From positions 1-29,297 of the IMG/VR virus record IMGVR_UViG_3300036828_000582: a stretch of DNA of 29,297 bases. The stretch is one strand, 5' to 3'. Every line of letters begins with the position of its first letter. The first letter of the stretch is position 1. Of this stretch, positions 27,617 to 29,297 are shown one piece after another. Both the position numbers and the translations under genes were made by a program. Below the pieces are notes generated by a model. It searched no databases and was not told the origin of the DNA. It saw only the letters and a list, made by a program, of their open reading frames with translations. This DNA is from a virus.

Positions 27617-28252
27617 ATGAAAATGTTTACTAACGAAACAGAACTGATGGCCGAACGCGCCGCTGCTGCAGTGGCTGAGAAGGCTGAGCAAGAGCGACTG
27701 CGCAAGATCGAGAGCCGAGAAGCAGCAGCCAAGTGGCAAGAGACCCAGCGTGCCGCACAGGCGATTGAGCTTCAAAATGAGCTCAAGCATCTGCGCGCCA
27801 TCGCAGCTCAGATCGTAGGCATGAAAGTCACGCTTAATGAAGAGAGAGGGTATCTCTTCGTTGACGACATTCGCGCATCAATCTACTTTGATAGCTACTC
27901 ACGCAGCCGCACAATGCGAGTGGACGCGGGCGGCTTCAAAAATGAAGTACGATTGCCCATGAAGAAAGACGGGACATATTCGTACAAAAAGGCAGCGGAC
28001 GCGGTGCGCAGCTACGTCATGCGTGAGATCGCGCACACCGCTGCCTCACGTAATGTTGAGCAAAACAAAGAACTCACAGCCAAGGTAAAGGCTCAGTTGA
28101 AATTGGCTACGTATTGCTCGGTGATTGAGCCAAGCACAATGTTGGAGAACCCAATCCGCGTTCACATCGACCTGAAGACAGCGACAACCGCTGAGAAGGC
28201 GGTGCAGTTGGTCGAGGCCATTCGCGCCCTTGGCTTCACTGTTGGCTATTGA
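27617..28252 (+). CDS. Hypothetical protein with N-terminal coiled coil
   Basis: 211 residues from ATG 27617 (second ATG at 27623), with AGGAG six bases upstream. Residues 8-65 are a long Ala/Glu/Lys coiled coil. The middle is beta-rich (KVTLNEERGYLFVDDIRASIYF, and later MRVDAGGFKNEVRLPM) and the C-terminus is a mixed domain ending EAIRALGFTVGY. No catalytic motif or family is recognised. The leader (GACATGGTAGGCTGA then ATAGTCCAG) is a duplicate of that before 27374. Confidence 0.6.
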   Translation: MKMFTNETELMAERAAAAVAEKAEQERLRKIESREAAAKWQETQRAAQAIELQNELKHLRAIAAQIVGMKVTLNEERGYLFVDDIRASIYFDSYSRSRTMRVDAGGFKNEVRLPMKKDGTYSYKKAADAVRSYVMREIAHTAASRNVEQNKELTAKVKAQLKLATYCSVIEPSTMLENPIRVHIDLKTATTAEKAVQLVEAIRALGFTVGY

Positions 28253-28258
28253 ATCAGC

Positions 28259-28293
28259 GCAGCACCCGTCTCAGACGGCGGGTGTCACGCTGC
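28259..28293 (+). terminator. Hairpin after the 27617 gene
   Basis: GCAGC and CACCCG pair with CGGGTG and GCTGC around a loop that holds GTCTCAGAC. It lies seven bases after the stop codon. There is no T-run, so it may be a 3' stabiliser rather than an intrinsic terminator. Confidence 0.5.
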
Positions 28294-28330
28294 ACTACTC
28301 ATCTATACGCAGCACAAGCAGAAATACAAT

Positions 28331-28501
28331 ATGACCCGCGGGCTCCAACTCCAATTTTCTTGCGGCGACCGGGTTCGCGAGCCGGAAGGCCACCACCTAG
28401 GTACCGTCATAGCCCAATGGGGCTGGACGGTCCGCGTTGCCTGGGACGGCTCCAACTGGAAGCAGGATCTGGAGCCGGATCAGCTGGAACTTGTTGATTA
28501 A
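28331..28501 (+). CDS. Very small protein with SH3-like (KOW-type) sequence
   Basis: 56 residues from ATG 28331. DRVREPEGHHLGTVIAQWGWTVRVAWDGSNW, followed by LEPDQLELVD, is the classic pattern of a small beta-barrel ('G..V....g..GtV....g...v.Wd......l.p..L'), also seen in short phage proteins. It lies in a stretch with no longer ORF. Its codons 11-29 are the source or copy of the 56-bp duplication at 27531. No strong ribosome site is seen. Confidence 0.65.
   Translation: MTRGLQLQFSCGDRVREPEGHHLGTVIAQWGWTVRVAWDGSNWKQDLEPDQLELVD
28362..28416 (+). repeat. Duplicated ~56-bp segment, copy 2
   Basis: The in-frame copy inside the 28331 gene, encoding CGDRVREPEGHHLGTVIAQ. Because it forms an integral part of the barrel pattern, this copy is more likely the original and the 27531 copy the derived one. 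Confidence 0.8.
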
Positions 28502-28563
28502 GCTTGGGCGTCCTCCTGGGTTAAGTTGCTGATTTTACTACCGAAAAAAAAAATAAAAAAGAC

Positions 28564-28592
28564 TTTACTTTTTCTTTTTCTGGGGGTATATT
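28564..28592 (+). promoter_or_regulatory. Rightward promoter ahead of the 28620 gene
   Basis: TTTACT, 17 bases (TTTTCTTTTTCTGGGGG), TATATT, behind a long A-tract. The best member of the family after 9203. Expected transcription start near 28599 gives a leader of about 20 bases with GAGGAG. Confidence 0.7.
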
Positions 28593-28619
28593 CTACCTAT
28601 GGAAACGAGGAGAAACAAG

Positions 28620-28799
28620 ATGAACCGCTTGAAAATGGTAACCGTAACCCTAATGGCTCCAGACGCGACGATTAAGATCTTTGTGGTTGGAGAACCGGCT
28701 ATTATCAAACACGGCAACAGAAAATATGTACGCGACGATATTGCATTTCCCAAGACAGGCGGTTTTGGTCGCAAGGTCTATACGCTGGAAACCGAGTAA
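28620..28799 (+). CDS. Small hypothetical protein
   Basis: 59 residues from ATG 28620, with GAGGAG nine bases upstream; the in-frame ATG at 28599 lies at the expected transcription start and is less likely. Beta-rich (MVTVTLMAPDATIKIFVVGE, then RKYVRDDIAFPK). The family is not recognised. It ends six bases before the helicase gene and is probably co-transcribed with it. Confidence 0.6.
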   Translation: MNRLKMVTVTLMAPDATIKIFVVGEPAIIKHGNRKYVRDDIAFPKTGGFGRKVYTLETE

Positions 28800-28804
28800 C
28801 GACT

Positions 28805-29297
28805 ATGCGACGCACCGAACAACAGCAGAACTTCATCGCCGCCATCCTAGCTGCGGCGCGCGACGGCGGAGGTAAGCATTTCGCCCTCCGCGCTCGCGCA
28901 GGCACCGGTAAGACCAGCACGCTGATGGAGCTGATTGACGACTATCGCCCCGCTTTCCCGAAGCACGAGATTGCGCTGTGCGCCTTCAACAACGCCGCGG
29001 CGAAGGAGCTGAAGGCCAAGCTGGAGGAGCACGGCCACACCGACTGGCGGCTGACGCAAGCCTCCACAATCCACAGCCTTGGCTTCGGGCTGCTCAAGTA
29101 TCCCTTCAAGTCGAAGGTGGAGGAGCACAAGGTTCGCAACCTTATCGACGCGCAAAACGGCGACACTTACCGCGAGCACTCGGTCAATATCGCGCGGCTA
29201 GTCTCCTTCGCCAAGCTGGAAGGCTTTGGCTTCTTCCCAGACGTAGCGATAGGCGATACCGCGGCTTGGTACCGCTTGGCGGAGCACTACGACATCA
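28805..29297 (+). CDS. UvrD/Rep-like superfamily 1 helicase, N-terminal part
   Basis: Open to the right edge, 164 residues visible. RTEQQQNFIAAIL (3-15) is the Q-motif region, LRARAGTGKTSTLMELI (29-45) Walker A, IALCAFNNAAAKELKAKL (56-73) motif Ia, and ASTIHSLGFGLL (84-95) motif Ib, the TxH signature of UvrD-like enzymes. It would unwind DNA during replication or repair. ATG 28805 lacks a strong ribosome site, but the Q-motif follows at once, so the start is right. The remaining motifs lie outside the window. Confidence 0.88.
   Translation, partial: MRRTEQQQNFIAAILAAARDGGGKHFALRARAGTGKTSTLMELIDDYRPAFPKHEIALCAFNNAAAKELKAKLEEHGHTDWRLTQASTIHSLGFGLLKYPFKSKVEEHKVRNLIDAQNGDTYREHSVNIARLVSFAKLEGFGFFPDVAIGDTAAWYRLAEHYDI

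Overview
The window looks like the replication and nucleotide-metabolism region of a large tailed-phage genome, or a phage-derived element, infecting a Gram-negative bacterium. The evidence is dense packing of short genes with ATGA-type overlaps, a primase-polymerase/helicase pair, a phage-type DNA polymerase III alpha subunit, a DnaQ exonuclease, ThyX, MazG, a VRR-type nuclease, a UvrD-like helicase, and many small phage-style zinc-ribbon and hypothetical proteins. No capsid, tail, terminase, integrase, rRNA or tRNA gene is visible. The host cannot be named from the sequence. Several small proteins recall phages of alphaproteobacteria, but that is memory-based inference.

Layout. Bases 1-5300 read leftward: an HNH nuclease, two small proteins, a NusG-like protein, and a primase/helicase pair (2343-5172). 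From about 5500 almost everything reads rightward. 5650-8747 holds a coiled-coil phage protein, a small protein, a conserved phage protein and an FAD-type oxidoreductase. 8763-11997 holds two long runs of a 27-bp hairpin repeat on either side of a TnpB-like gene (9450-10754). 12093-16882 holds an AT-rich GIY-YIG-like gene, ThyX, small proteins, a HAD phosphatase and a ParB-like protein. 16899-21544 holds an SDR, a VOC-like protein, a broken mazG copy, DnaQ, MazG and a glycosyltransferase. 21554-24460 is DnaE, interrupted by one in-frame TGA. 24477-29297 holds small genes behind a recurring promoter and the start of a UvrD-like helicase.

The most unusual content is the repeat family. Its unit is CCCGGCTCGCCGGG followed by ACAACAGCGAGAG. 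About 33 near-complete copies occur: 29 on + and 4 on -. Several copies carry compensatory stem changes (CCAGG/CCTGG, CTCGG/CCGAG), which implies a folded RNA. Repeats cluster around a TnpB homologue that keeps the family N-terminal half but lacks the RuvC glutamate and the zinc ribbon, so it is probably nuclease-dead. Common spacer lengths are 20-22 nt. A promoter with a perfect TATAAT box starts transcription just before one repeat and leads through five repeats into the TnpB-like gene; the same promoter type starts a single repeat unit on the minus strand at 24.9 kb.

At five loci the bases just 3' of a repeat, where a guide would lie, nearly match a nearby site: the start of the VRR-nuclease gene, mazG, the primase/5650 intergenic region, the end of the NusG-like gene, and a small ORF at 11.6 kb. 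I infer an RNA-guided regulatory system comparable in principle to TldR (nuclease-dead TnpB repressors), but with dispersed repeat-guide units and arrays. Segmental duplication or spread of a palindromic repeat family could also explain much of this and must be excluded.
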